Assembly (NCBI RefSeq): GCF_024519155.1
Contig: NZ_JANIFJ010000005.1
Span: 295,393 to 359,392, forward strand
Direction of reading: 5' to 3'
DNA: 64,000 nt
Origin: Mangrovibrevibacter kandeliae
Lineage (GTDB): Bacteria > Pseudomonadota > Alphaproteobacteria > Rhizobiales > Rhizobiaceae
Part shown: positions 36,761-45,834 of the stretch, one piece after another
How the letters are laid out: each line of letters opens with the position of its first letter
Position numbering within the stretch: the stretch's first letter is position 1
The notes under the pieces: generated by a model
The model's database searches: none
The model's input: the letters and a program-made list of their open reading frames with translations, nothing else
Told to the model about the DNA's origin: nothing
Position numbers and translations under genes: made by a program

Positions 36761-36800
36761 CCTGTCCGCACGGACAGGAGGATGCAGCCCGAGGGCTGCA
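36761..36800. repeat. two tandem hairpins between the flp genes
   Basis: CCTGTCCG-CA-CGGACAGG (36761-36778) and TGCAGCCC-GA-GGGCTGCA (36783-36800) are each perfect 8-bp inverted repeats with 2-nt centres, 4 bp apart. They lie in the 101-bp gap between two co-directional pilin genes. Neither is followed by a T run on the minus strand, so they look like mRNA-stabilising or attenuating structures rather than classic terminators. Confidence 0.7.
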
Positions 36801-36828
36801 CCCGAAGGCGTTCGGTCGTGCCGGCCGA

Positions 36829-37005
36829 TTACGGAACGGTCGTGCCGATCTTGGTGGCGATCGCCGAGAACTTGGAGCTGAGGTTGCTGCCGAGCAGCGA
36901 CGCGCCGGCGATGATGCCGACCGCGATCAGGGCGGCGATCAGGCCGTATTCGATGGCGGTGGCGCCGGACTCGTTCTTGACGAAGCGAGAATAGAGCTTG
37001 GACAT
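36829..37005 (-). CDS. flp: Flp family type IVb pilin, probable major pilin
   Basis: A 58-residue prepilin. The short basic leader ends in NESGATAIEYGLIAALIAVG, the Flp cleavage and IEY region, and the C-terminus is LSSKFSAIATKIGTTVP. It is first in the tad operon direction, as major pilins usually are. I chose the ATG at 37005, preceded by CAGGAGTCC; 31 upstream codons in frame do not resemble a pilin leader. Confidence 0.92.
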   Translation of the reverse strand: MSKLYSRFVKNESGATAIEYGLIAALIAVGIIAGASLLGSNLSSKFSAIATKIGTTVP

Positions 37006-37320
37006 TGTTCGGACTCCTGAGACCGTTTGCAACAGCATTCCCGTCAGCTTTCCGCCGATCGGTTGAACCCAGACTAGCCCTCGGACATTTCGATCCACTT
37101 AACGAACACGCTTATCCAATGCTTTCGAAAACGGGAGATACTTGAGTAAATTTTGAGCTGAACTTGTCGCGGCGACAGGCCGGAGCCCGCCCCGCAAGGC
37201 GCCGCAGGGCCTTTCCACAAAGTGCTTAGAGAGCTTTACGATCGCTCTCAACCGGTCCCGGGGCGGCTGTAGCAAGGTTACCGATCAGCTCGGCGAATTA
37301 ACTGCCGCTTCACCAAACGG
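37006..37320. promoter_or_regulatory. divergent control region between flp and the secretin N-domain gene
   Basis: A 315-bp gene-free stretch, AT-richer than its surroundings. It must hold the flp promoter, which is normally strong. I can point only to TTAA-N7-TTCA at 37298-37312, one mismatch from a CtrA box and 48 bp before the preferred start at 37360. No clear -35/-10 pair could be fixed on either strand. Confidence 0.45.
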
Positions 37321-37359
37321 ATGTCATTGTCGGGCATCGCCATCACCGAGACGAGTTTC

Positions 37360-37899
37360 ATGCCGAGCCTGTTCTGCCGCACCGCCCTTCTCTCGCTTCT
37401 GCCGCTCGCGCTCGCGATCGCCGATGCCGGTGCGGCCGACCTCATCGAAGTCCCGGCGGACGACGTCGGCACCGCCTCCGCCGGCGGCTCGGTCTTCGCC
37501 TCGGTCGAGACGACCCGGGGACGCGGCATGATGGTGAGCCTGGATCATGCCAAGCTTCTGAAAGTCGCACGTCCGGCGGCCTCGATCATCATCGGCAACC
37601 CGGCCATCGTCGACGCGACCGTCCACGACTCCCAGACCCTAATCCTGACCGGCCGCTCCTACGGCGTCACCAATCTGATCATCCTCGACAACGACGGCGA
37701 TCCAATCCTGGAGACGAACGTCACCGTGAAGAGCAGTGAAGACGGCACCGTCCGGGTGTTCCGTCAGGCGGAGCGCTCCACCTATGCCTGCGCGCCCGAG
37801 TGCGAACCCACGGTGACCGTCGGCGACAACAGCGACAGCTTCACCGCCGCGAGCGGGCAGTTCACCTCCCACCAGCAGCTCGCCACCGGCGGCCACTGA
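37360..37899 (+). CDS. pilus assembly protein, stand-alone secretin N-terminal domain
   Basis: A 179-residue periplasmic protein with a signal peptide (LLSLPLALAIADAGA) and one T2SS/T3SS pilus N-domain: LDHAKLLKVARPAASIIIGN near residue 65 and LTGRSYGVTNLIILDNDG near residue 100. The same domain occurs at the N-terminus of CpaC. It is divergent from the major pilin gene. Function is unknown but the context ties it to the Tad pilus. An upstream ATG at 37321 would give 192 residues; I prefer 37360 because the signal peptide begins there. Confidence 0.75.
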   Translation: MPSLFCRTALLSLLPLALAIADAGAADLIEVPADDVGTASAGGSVFASVETTRGRGMMVSLDHAKLLKVARPAASIIIGNPAIVDATVHDSQTLILTGRSYGVTNLIILDNDGDPILETNVTVKSSEDGTVRVFRQAERSTYACAPECEPTVTVGDNSDSFTAASGQFTSHQQLATGGH

Positions 37900-38013
37900 C
37901 GCCAGACGCCGTCCGGGTCGGCGCAGCGCGTCCATTGCCTTCTCGGTTCGTCGGCTTAGGGTAACCGGCACATGCAGCCTCGGCACCGGCCGGCGTGCAG
38001 CACGGGTGAGGCG

Positions 38014-39210
38014 ATGGCGCGGGCAATCCTCATGGTCATGGATTCGTTCGGGATCGGCGGTGCAGCCGATGCCGCGGCCTATGGCGACGAAGGATCCGAC
38101 ACCTACGGCCACATCCGGGCGTCCTGCGCCCGCGGCGAGGCCGACCGTCCTGGCGGACGCTCCGGGCCCCTCGCACTTCCCAATCTCGATCGGCTGGGCC
38201 TGCCGCTCGCGGCCGGCCTCGACGGATCTCCGGGCGAGGGCTGCGGCTTCTTCGGCTCGGCCGGCGAGCGCTCGAAGGGCAAGGACACGCCCTCCGGCCA
38301 CTGGGAGATCGCCGGCGTGCCGGTGCCGTTCGACTGGGGGTATTTCCCTCGCACCGTTCCCACCTTCCCCGCCGCGCTGATCGACCAGATCGTCGACGAC
38401 AGCGGCATTCCCGGCATCCTCGGCGACCGCCACGCCTCGGGCACGCAGATCATCGCCGAACTCGGCGAGGACAGCATCGCCACCGGCAAGCCCATCTTCT
38501 ACACCTCCGCCGACAGCGTCCTGCAGATCGCCGCGCACGAGGAGGGGTTCGGGCTCGAGCGGCTCTATGCGCTCTGCGCCATCGCGCGGCGACACGTCGA
38601 TCCGCTGAACATCGGCCGGGTCATCGCCCGCCCCTTCGTCGGCACCACCGCCGCCGACTTCCGCCGCACCGCGAACCGACGCGATTATGCCGTGCCACCG
38701 GTCGAGCCGACCCTGCTCGACCGCGTCCAGGCGAGCGGCCACCGCGTCGTCGCCATCGGCAAGATCGGCGACATCTTCGCCCACCAGGGCATCGACGAGG
38801 TGCGCAAGGGCGACGGCAACATGGCGCTGTTCGACGCCATGCTGGGCGCCCTCGACGACACGGGCGACGGCGATCTCGTCTTCGCCAACTTCGTCGACTT
38901 CGACACGCTCTACGGCCATCGGCGCGATATCGCAGGCTATGCCGCGGCGCTCGAGGCGTTCGACCGGCGGCTGCCCGAACTCGAGCGCCGGCTGCGGGCC
39001 GACGACCTCGCCGTGATCACCGCGGACCATGGTTGCGACCCCTCCTGGACGGGCAGCGACCACACGCGCGAGCGGGTCCCGATCCTCGGCTTCGGGCCGC
39101 AGATCCGCACCCGGTCGATCGGCCGTCGCGACAGCTTCGCCGACATCGGCGAAACGATCGCCGCGCATCTGGGCCTGGCGCCCGGCCGGCACGGCCGGAG
39201 CTTCCTGTGA
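38014..39210 (+). CDS. deoB: phosphopentomutase
   Basis: A 398-residue alkaline-phosphatase-fold enzyme that interconverts ribose/deoxyribose 1-phosphate and 5-phosphate. Metal-binding segments are [13 protein letters not shown] near residue 8 and [18 protein letters not shown] near residue 340. [14 protein letters not shown] near residue 92 holds the phosphorylated Thr region. The ATG at 38014 has GGTGAGGCG upstream. First gene of deoB-add-upp, which faces the deoA-deoC-punA-cdd operon. Confidence 0.95.
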   Translation: MARAILMVMDSFGIGGAADAAAYGDEGSDTYGHIRASCARGEADRPGGRSGPLALPNLDRLGLPLAAGLDGSPGEGCGFFGSAGERSKGKDTPSGHWEIAGVPVPFDWGYFPRTVPTFPAALIDQIVDDSGIPGILGDRHASGTQIIAELGEDSIATGKPIFYTSADSVLQIAAHEEGFGLERLYALCAIARRHVDPLNIGRVIARPFVGTTAADFRRTANRRDYAVPPVEPTLLDRVQASGHRVVAIGKIGDIFAHQGIDEVRKGDGNMALFDAMLGALDDTGDGDLVFANFVDFDTLYGHRRDIAGYAAALEAFDRRLPELERRLRADDLAVITADHGCDPSWTGSDHTRERVPILGFGPQIRTRSIGRRDSFADIGETIAAHLGLAPGRHGRSFL

Positions 39211-40244
39211 GAGGCAGCGCCCCCGCCGACGGCGATCGGCTGCGCTGGCTGCCGAAGGCCGAATTGCACTGCCACATCGAGGGCGCCGCGATGCCGGCGC
39301 TGGCCATCCGCCAAGCCGAGCGCTACGGCATCGATCTCTCCGACATCCTCGAGGCCGAGAACTATCGCTGGCACGACTTCACCAGCTTCCTCGCCGGGTA
39401 TGACCGGGTGTCCACGGCGTTCCGCACCGAGGAGGACTTCGCCCTACTGGCCGGCGACCATCTCGCTCGCCTGTCCGCCTGCGGCACGTTGTACGCCGAG
39501 ATCTTCGTCTCGCCCGACCACGCCCGCGCCGCCGGGCTCGACGCGAAGGCCTACGTCGCCGGCCTCGCCGAGGGCATGCGGCAGGCCGAAGCGCAGTCCG
39601 GCATCGTGTCGCGCATGATCGTGGTCGGGGTGCGCCATCTCGGTGCCGAGGTCGTCGAGACAGCGGCCGAGTTCGCCGCGCGGTGCGCGCATCCCCTCGT
39701 TACCGGCTTCGGCCTGGCCGGCGACGAGCGGCAGGGGCGGCCACGCGATTTCGCCCGCGCCTTCGACATCGCCCGCGACGCCGGTCTTGGCCTCACCGCG
39801 CACGCCGGTGAATTATGCGCGCACGAGGCGGTCGCCGAGACGCTGGACGCTCTGCGGCCCGAGCGGCTCGGGCACGGCGTGCGCGCCGCCGAGAGCCCCG
39901 ACCTCGTCTCGCGGATCGTCGAGGCCGGCATCGTGCTGGAGGTCTGCCCGGGCTCCAACCTCGCGCTCGGTCTCTATCCCGATCTCGCCGCCCATCCGCT
40001 GCGAGCGCTGCACCAGGCCGGCGCGAAAGTGACGGTCAATGCCGACGATCCGCCCTTCTTCGCCACCAGCCTCGCCAACGAATATCGGCTGGCAGCCGAA
40101 CAGGGATTCAGCGAAGCGGAGCTCGTCGGCCTGACACGCACCGCGATCGAGGCCGCCTTCGTCGACGCGGCGACCCGGCGGCAACTGCTCGACAGGCTCC
40201 AGCTGGCGGCCCTGCGGCTTGGCGCTCCGGCCGCGCCAGCTTAA
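39207..40244 (+). CDS. add: adenosine deaminase
   Basis: A 345-residue TIM-barrel zinc enzyme converting adenosine to inosine. Motifs: [10 protein letters not shown] (HxH zinc site, about residue 16), TAHAGE (about 198), [10 protein letters not shown] (about 220) and VNADDPPFF (about 277). GTG start overlapping the deoB stop. In this cluster its product inosine would feed the purine nucleoside phosphorylase encoded at 43677-44471. Confidence 0.92.
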   Translation: MRGSAPADGDRLRWLPKAELHCHIEGAAMPALAIRQAERYGIDLSDILEAENYRWHDFTSFLAGYDRVSTAFRTEEDFALLAGDHLARLSACGTLYAEIFVSPDHARAAGLDAKAYVAGLAEGMRQAEAQSGIVSRMIVVGVRHLGAEVVETAAEFAARCAHPLVTGFGLAGDERQGRPRDFARAFDIARDAGLGLTAHAGELCAHEAVAETLDALRPERLGHGVRAAESPDLVSRIVEAGIVLEVCPGSNLALGLYPDLAAHPLRALHQAGAKVTVNADDPPFFATSLANEYRLAAEQGFSEAELVGLTRTAIEAAFVDAATRRQLLDRLQLAALRLGAPAAPA

Positions 40245-40281
40245 GAAGAGCCACGAGAAAATCCGCGGAAAGGCTGCGCGC

Positions 40282-40911
40282 ATGGACGGCGTCACCGTCA
40301 TCGATCACCCGCTCATTCAGCACAAGCTGACGATCATGCGCGACAAGGAGACGTCGACGGCGAGCTTCCGCCGCCTCCTGCGGGAGATCTCGACGCTCCT
40401 CTGCTACGAGGTCACGCGCAACCTCGACCTCACCACCAGGCGGATCGAGACGCCGCTGACAGCCATGGAGGCGCCGATCCTGGAGGGCAAGAAGCTCGTC
40501 TTCGCCTCGATCCTGCGCGCCGGCAACGGGCTCCTCGAAGGCATGCTCGACCTCGTGCCGGCCGCGCGCGTCGCCCATATCGGCGTCTATCGCGATCACG
40601 AGACGCTGCAGCCGGTCGAGTACTACTTCAAGGCGCCGGAGGATCTGGAGAACCGGCTGGTGATCGTCGTCGATCCGATGCTGGCGACCGGCAACTCGGC
40701 GATCGCGGCGATCCAGAAGCTGAAGGAGCGCGGCGCAAGGCAGATCCGCTTCCTGTGCCTCCTCGCCGCACCCGAAGGCATCGCCCGCTTCACCGCCGCC
40801 CTCCCCGATGTGCCGGTCTTCACGGCAGCGATCGACAGCCATCTCAACGAGAAGGGCTACATCGTCCCCGGCCTTGGTGACGCGGGCGATCGCATGTACG
40901 GCACCAAGTAA
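40282..40911 (+). CDS. upp: uracil phosphoribosyltransferase
   Basis: A 209-residue enzyme that makes UMP from uracil and PRPP. The PRPP-binding loop [12 protein letters not shown] is near residue 130, and the N-terminal [20 protein letters not shown] and C-terminal [17 protein letters not shown] are hallmark segments. I chose the ATG at 40282 since the family starts with VxVIDHPL. Salvages uracil released by the pyrimidine branch of the same locus. Confidence 0.95.
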   Translation: MDGVTVIDHPLIQHKLTIMRDKETSTASFRRLLREISTLLCYEVTRNLDLTTRRIETPLTAMEAPILEGKKLVFASILRAGNGLLEGMLDLVPAARVAHIGVYRDHETLQPVEYYFKAPEDLENRLVIVVDPMLATGNSAIAAIQKLKERGARQIRFLCLLAAPEGIARFTAALPDVPVFTAAIDSHLNEKGYIVPGLGDAGDRMYGTK

Positions 40912-41064
40912 GCGCCGCGCGGCATCGTCCTGACCTCTGCGCACCGTTCAGCAAGGCCTGCTTAACCCTGCCGGCGGATGCACGGCTGCACCTGCGCGGG
41001 CGTCCCCGAGCCTTAACGTCCTCCTCGTCTGATCCGCTTAAGGATCGCCGGACGGAGGAAGCGG

Positions 41065-41589
41065 ATGTACAAGATCGCAATCATCGGTGTCTTTGCCTCG
41101 CTGGTGGCGCTTGCCATGCCGTCGCTCTTCGACCGGTACCGGACCGGCGTCGAGAACAACGCGGTCGAGCGCATCGAGCCGAAGCCCGAGCCCCTGCAAG
41201 CATCGCTGCCCATCTCCGGCCGGAAGGCACGCCTGCAGGCCGGACCCGATGGCCACTTCCGAGCGACCGCGCGGATGAACGGCGTTTCCGCGGAGGTTCT
41301 GGTCGATACGGGCGCGACCTATGTCGCGATCAACGAGACGACCGCCCGCCGGCTCGGCATCCGCCTGGCCCCGGCCGACTTCGTCCACGCCGCGAGGACC
41401 GCCAACGGGGAGGCGAAGGTGGCGCTTGCCCGGATCGACCGGATCGCGATCGGGCGGATCGAGGTGCGCGACGTGAAGGCGATGGTGACCCACGACGATG
41501 CGCTCGGCACGACGTTGCTCGGCATGAGCTTCCTCAGCCAGTTGCGCAGCTATCAGGTGAACGACGGCACGCTCGATCTCGAGCAGTGA
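41065..41589 (+). CDS. TIGR02281-type clan AA aspartic protease
   Basis: A 174-residue retropepsin-like protein with an N-terminal membrane anchor (YKIAIIGVFASLVALAM). The single catalytic motif is VLVDTGATYVAINE near residue 80, and TLLGMSFLSQL near residue 150 matches the conserved second half. Such proteins would dimerise to form the active site and probably face the periplasm. Substrates are unknown. GGAGGAAG precedes the ATG. Convergent with deoA, 10 bp apart; no functional tie to salvage is apparent. Confidence 0.8.
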   Translation: MYKIAIIGVFASLVALAMPSLFDRYRTGVENNAVERIEPKPEPLQASLPISGRKARLQAGPDGHFRATARMNGVSAEVLVDTGATYVAINETTARRLGIRLAPADFVHAARTANGEAKVALARIDRIAIGRIEVRDVKAMVTHDDALGTTLLGMSFLSQLRSYQVNDGTLDLEQ

Positions 41590-41599
41590 CACGCGGCGC

Positions 41600-42913
41600 T
41601 CACGTGTACCGGTCAAGCACCGCGGCGCCGGCCGCCGCCGATCCGTCGCCCAGGCGATAGGCTGCCTGCACCTGCCCGGCCGCCGCCTCGGCGGCTTCGC
41701 GCGTGCGGGCATGCACCCGCGCGAGGGGCGCGCCGGCATCGACCGTCGCGCCGAGCGCTGCAAGGTCGGTCAGTCCCACCGCGTGGTCGACGGGGTCCTG
41801 TGGCCGTGTCCGGCCGCCGCCGAGCGCGACGACCGAGAGCCCGAGGCCCCGCGTGTCGACCTCGGCGATGACGCCCGCCTGCGCCGCGCGCACCTCGATC
41901 GTGACGGGCGCGACCGGCAGATGGGCATCCATCCGCTCGACGAAGTCTGCCGGCCCGCCGAGCGCAGCGACCATGCGGGCGAACACCGTCGCGGCGCGGC
42001 CGTCGTCCAGCGCTCGGCACGCTTCCGCGATCCCGGCCTCCGGCGACGCGGCGAGGCCGGCAAGCGCCAGCATTTCGCCTGCAAGCCCAAGCGTCACGTC
42101 GAGGAGACGCGGGTCCTGCCGGGTGCCGGTCAGGAACTCGACGGCGTTGCGCACCTCGACGGCGTTGCCTGCGGCCGAGGCGAGCGGCTGGTTCATGTCG
42201 GTGAGGAGCGCCGTCGTCTTCAGCCCTGCGCCGTTGGCGACCTCGACGAGGCTCTTTGCCAGCGCCCGCGCATCGTCCTCGCGCGCCATGAAGGCGCCGG
42301 AGCCCGTCTTCACATCGAGGACGAGACCCTGCAGGCCGGCGGCGAGCTTCTTCGACAGGATCGATGCGGTGATCAGCGGGATCGATTCCACCGTCGCCGT
42401 CACGTCGCGGATGCCATAGAAGCGCTTGTCAGCGGGTGCGAGCCGGCCGGTCTGGCCGATGATGGCGCAGCCGACCTCCGCCACGGTCTTGCGGAAGAGT
42501 TGGTTGTCCGGCGAGACGCTGTAGCCGGGGATCGCTTCCATCTTGTCGAGCGTGCCGCCGGTGTGTCCGAGGCCGCGCCCGGAGATCATCGGCACCGCGC
42601 CGCCGCAGGCCGCCACGATCGGCGCCAGCATGAGGGAGACGTTGTCGCCGACGCCTCCGGTCGAGTGCTTGTCGACGATCGGCCGGTCTAAGCCCGACCA
42701 GTCGAGGACGTCGCCGGAATCGCGCATGGCCTCGGTCAGGGCGACGGTCTCGGCCCGTTCCATGCCGCGGAAGAACACCGCCATCGCGAAGGCGGCCACC
42801 TGCCCCTCGGTGACGCGTTCGCCCTCGAAGCCGGCAATGAAGGCCTTGATGTCGCCGGCATCCAGCGTCCCGCCGTCGCGCTTGGCGCGCACCAGTTCCT
42901 GCGGCAGCAACAT
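41600..42913 (-). CDS. deoA: thymidine phosphorylase
   Basis: A 437-residue enzyme that phosphorolyses thymidine and deoxyuridine to base and deoxyribose 1-phosphate. The family signature KHSTGGVGDNVSL lies near residue 82, followed by ISGRGLGHTGGTLDKME near residue 110 with the phosphate and sugar contacts. Last gene of the salvage operon, 2 bp after deoC. Its product can go to DeoB and then DeoC. Confidence 0.95.
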   Translation of the reverse strand: MLLPQELVRAKRDGGTLDAGDIKAFIAGFEGERVTEGQVAAFAMAVFFRGMERAETVALTEAMRDSGDVLDWSGLDRPIVDKHSTGGVGDNVSLMLAPIVAACGGAVPMISGRGLGHTGGTLDKMEAIPGYSVSPDNQLFRKTVAEVGCAIIGQTGRLAPADKRFYGIRDVTATVESIPLITASILSKKLAAGLQGLVLDVKTGSGAFMAREDDARALAKSLVEVANGAGLKTTALLTDMNQPLASAAGNAVEVRNAVEFLTGTRQDPRLLDVTLGLAGEMLALAGLAASPEAGIAEACRALDDGRAATVFARMVAALGGPADFVERMDAHLPVAPVTIEVRAAQAGVIAEVDTRGLGLSVVALGGGRTRPQDPVDHAVGLTDLAALGATVDAGAPLARVHARTREAAEAAAGQVQAAYRLGDGSAAAGAAVLDRYT

Positions 42914-42915
42914 CG

Positions 42916-43677
42916 TCAGTATCCCGCCCTGGTCCCGTCTCGCGCAGCGCCGGAGGCGACGGCGAGGAGATCGGTGAGGACGCCGGAGGCTCCGATCCGG
43001 AAGCGCTCCGGGATCGCCCAGCCCGCGCCGCAGATCCGCTCGGCAAGGTCCCGGTAGCCCCTGGCGTCCTCGAAGGTCTTGATGCCGCCGGCCGGCTTGA
43101 AGCCGACGGTGCCGCCGTGCCCGGCGATCGCCTCGAGAAGGACCGTCGCCGCCTCCGGAGTCGCACTGATGCGCGTCTTGCCGGTGGATGTCTTGAGGAA
43201 GTCGGCGCCCCCGCGCAGAGCCGCCTCGGCCGCGTGGCGGATCAGCATGGGGTCGCCGATCTCGCCAGTCTCGAGGATCGTCTTCAGCCGGGCGGTACCG
43301 GCTGCCGCCTTCACCTCACGCACCTGCGCCTCGACGAAGTCGACGTCGCGCAGGCGGCGGTAGGCGATGACGAGGTCGATCTCGTCGGCGCCGTCCGCCA
43401 CGGCAGCGTGGGTTTCGCGCTTGGTCGCCTCGACGTCGTCACCGCCATGCGGGAAATTGACGACCGTCGCGATGCGGATTGCCGAATCGAGCCGAGGCTT
43501 GGCAAACGCGACGAAACGCGGCCAGATGCAGATCGCCGCGACCTTGCCCTCGGGCGTCACGGCCCGCTCGCACAGGGCGGCGACATCCGCCTCGGTGCAG
43601 TCGTCGTTGAGGTTGGTGAGGTCGAGGCAGGCGATCAGCGCCCGCGCGACCGCTCGGTCGTCCATGTCCGCCATCAT
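42916..43677 (-). CDS. deoC: deoxyribose-phosphate aldolase
   Basis: A 253-residue class I aldolase cleaving deoxyribose 5-phosphate to acetaldehyde and glyceraldehyde 3-phosphate. The Schiff-base lysine lies in DFLKTSTGKTR (about residue 165), and GFKPAGGIKT (about 195) carries the second conserved Lys. The start overlaps the stop of the nucleoside phosphorylase gene. Confidence 0.95.
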   Translation of the reverse strand: MMADMDDRAVARALIACLDLTNLNDDCTEADVAALCERAVTPEGKVAAICIWPRFVAFAKPRLDSAIRIATVVNFPHGGDDVEATKRETHAAVADGADEIDLVIAYRRLRDVDFVEAQVREVKAAAGTARLKTILETGEIGDPMLIRHAAEAALRGGADFLKTSTGKTRISATPEAATVLLEAIAGHGGTVGFKPAGGIKTFEDARGYRDLAERICGAGWAIPERFRIGASGVLTDLLAVASGAARDGTRAGY

Positions 43678-44471
43678 CAGAACTCCGGCAGGGCGGCTTT
43701 CAGGATCTTCGCCAGCGTCTCGCCGCCCTTCGGCGCCATCGCCTTGGTCTCCTCGTGCGAGAGGCCGGCCTCCGTCATCCCGGCGGCATAGTTCGTCATG
43801 ATCGAGCAGCCGGCGAGGCGCAGGCCGAAATAGCGCGCGAGGATCGCCTCCGGTACGGTCGACATGCCGACCGCATCGGCGCCCATGACCCTGGCCATGC
43901 GGATTTCGGCCGGCGTCTCGAAGGACGGTCCGGCGAAGAACATGTAGACGCCCCGCCCCAGCGCCACGCCGGCCCGCTCGGCCGCGGCCAGCATCGCCTT
44001 CCGCAGCTCGGGATCGTAGGCCGCCGTCATGTCGACGAAGCGCTTGTCGCCGCTCTCGCCGATCAGCGGACTGAGACCGAGGAAGTTGATGTGATCCTCG
44101 ATCAGCATCACCGAGCCGGGCGCAAGATCCTCGCGCAGCGAGCCGGCCGAGTTGGTCAGCACCAGGCTCTCGACGCCGAGGTCGGCGAGCGCCTCGATCA
44201 CCGGCTTCATCGCCGCCGGGTCGCCGTGCTCGTAGTAATGGATGCGCCCCGACAGGATCAGCACCTCGACGCCCGCCAGCCGGCCACAGACCAGCTCGCC
44301 CGCATGGCCGGAGACGCCGCTCTCCGGAAAGCCCGGAATCATCGCGTACGGGATGCGGATCGGCTCCAGCGCCTCGCCGGCCAGCGCGCCGAGGCCGGAG
44401 CCGAGGATCAGTGCGATGCGCGGCGTGCGCCCGGCAAGCCGTTCGCGCACGAAGGTTGCGGCCGGGGTCAC
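43677..44471 (-). CDS. punA: purine nucleoside phosphorylase (trimeric class)
   Basis: A 264-residue enzyme releasing purine bases from inosine and guanosine. Features: LILGSGLGALAGE near residue 20, phosphate site GFPESGVSGHAG near residue 50, LTNSAGSLRED near residue 110, and GPSFETPAEIRMARVMGADAVGMSTVPEA near residue 195 (given here only as landmarks GPSFETPAEI and GADAVGMSTVPE). GTG start overlapping the cdd stop; a much longer upstream frame is an artefact of cdd in another frame. Confidence 0.93.
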   Translation of the reverse strand: MTPAATFVRERLAGRTPRIALILGSGLGALAGEALEPIRIPYAMIPGFPESGVSGHAGELVCGRLAGVEVLILSGRIHYYEHGDPAAMKPVIEALADLGVESLVLTNSAGSLREDLAPGSVMLIEDHINFLGLSPLIGESGDKRFVDMTAAYDPELRKAMLAAAERAGVALGRGVYMFFAGPSFETPAEIRMARVMGADAVGMSTVPEAILARYFGLRLAGCSIMTNYAAGMTEAGLSHEETKAMAPKGGETLAKILKAALPEF

Positions 44472-44863
44472 GACAGCGCCTCGGTCGGGAAGGAGCGGGG
44501 CAGCATCTCGTCCAGCGTCAGCGTGGTCCTCACGCCGCCTTCCGCATCGCACAGGTGGATGCGGGTCTCTGGCCAGCCGAATTCGGCGATGCGCTGCCGG
44601 CAGCCGCCGCAAGGCGAGCACTGCGACAGCTTCTCGGCGACCACGGCGATCTCGGCGATCTCGCCGCCACCGTCCATCACCATCTGCGAGATCGCCGTCG
44701 TCTCGGCGCACCAGCCTTCGGGGAAGCTGACCACCTCGACGTTGCAGCCGGCGTAGATCCGTCCGTCGCGGGTGCGCAGAGCCGCGCCGACGGGAAACTT
44801 CGAGTAGGGCGCGTGCGCCTTGCGCATCGCCGACCGGGCGCGGACGAAGAGGTCCTCGGCCAT
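44468..44863 (-). CDS. cdd: cytidine deaminase
   Basis: A 131-residue zinc deaminase converting cytidine and deoxycytidine to uridines. The zinc and catalytic residues are in GWCAETTAI near residue 52 and CSPCGGCRQ near residue 85. The size fits the homotetrameric class. It sits between the transporter permease and the phosphorylase with overlaps, so imported cytidine can be deaminated at once. Confidence 0.95.
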   Translation of the reverse strand: MAEDLFVRARSAMRKAHAPYSKFPVGAALRTRDGRIYAGCNVEVVSFPEGWCAETTAISQMVMDGGGEIAEIAVVAEKLSQCSPCGGCRQRIAEFGWPETRIHLCDAEGGVRTTLTLDEMLPRSFPTEALS

Positions 44864-44865
44864 CA

Positions 44866-45834
44866 CTACCGCTCCTTCACGTAGGGGACGCCGCCGGCAC
44901 GCGGCGGAATCGCCTTGCCGACGAAGCCCGCCAGCAGCACCACGGTCAACACATAGGGCAGCGCCTGCACGAACTGCACCGAAATTTCGCCGACGCCCGG
45001 CAGCGATACGCCCTGGATGCGGATCGAGATGGCGTCGAGCAGGCCGAAGAGGAGGCAGGCGAACATCACCGGCACCGGCCGCCACTTGGCGAAGATCAGC
45101 GCGGCGAGCGCGATGTAGCCCTTGCCGGCGGTCATGTCGCGGTTGAAGCCGGCGGCCTGCGCCACCGCCAGATAGGTGCCGGCGAGACCGGTGAGGACGC
45201 CGCAGATGATCACCGCGCGGTAACGCAGCCAGCTGACCGAGATGCCGGCGGTGTCGACCGCTGCCGGGTTCTCGCCGACCGCGCGCAGGCGCAGGCCGAA
45301 GCGGGTGCGGAACAACACCCACCAAGTCAGCGGCACCATCAGGAAGGCGACGTAGACAAGGACGTTCTGGCCGGAGATGACCTCGGCATAGATCGGCCCG
45401 ATCACGGGGATCGGCGCGAGCGCGTGCGCGCCGGGCAGCACGACGTCGCCGAACCGCGCCGCGCCGTCGAGCTGCGGGGTGCGCCCGCCCTGCTTGAACC
45501 AGGCATCGCCGAGGATCACCGTGATGCCGGCGGCGATGAAGTTGAGCGCGACGCCGGAGACGATCTGGTTGCCGCGATAGGTGATCGAGGCGAGGCCGTG
45601 CACCAGCGAGAAGCCGATGGCCGCCATGACGCCCGCCAGGAGGCCGACCACGGCCGAGCCGCTGAGCGCGGCGACGACGCCGGACGCGAAGGCCGCGAGC
45701 AGCATCTTGCCCTCGAGGCTGATGTCGAAGATGCCGGAGCGCTCCGAATAGAGGCCGGCGAGCGCGGCATAGAGGAGCGGCGTCGAAAGCCGGATGGCCG
45801 AGTCGACGATTGCGAGGATGTTGGCGAGCTCCAT
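44866..45834 (-). CDS. nucleoside ABC transporter permease (second subunit)
   Basis: A 322-residue membrane protein of the BmpC/NupQ type in nucleoside uptake systems related to the simple-sugar importers. Segments SERSGIFDISLEGKMLLAAF near residue 29 and VGENPAAVDTAGISV near residue 205 are characteristic. Around nine hydrophobic helices are seen. The ATG overlaps the stop of the first permease (ATGA). Confidence 0.9.
   Translation of the reverse strand: MELANILAIVDSAIRLSTPLLYAALAGLYSERSGIFDISLEGKMLLAAFASGVVAALSGSAVVGLLAGVMAAIGFSLVHGLASITYRGNQIVSGVALNFIAAGITVILGDAWFKQGGRTPQLDGAARFGDVVLPGAHALAPIPVIGPIYAEVISGQNVLVYVAFLMVPLTWWVLFRTRFGLRLRAVGENPAAVDTAGISVSWLRYRAVIICGVLTGLAGTYLAVAQAAGFNRDMTAGKGYIALAALIFAKWRPVPVMFACLLFGLLDAISIRIQGVSLPGVGEISVQFVQALPYVLTVVLLAGFVGKAIPPRAGGVPYVKER

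Noticed and set aside
37099..37113. TTAA start of another CtrA-like box before flp
   Set aside because: The second half is GCTT, with too many mismatches.
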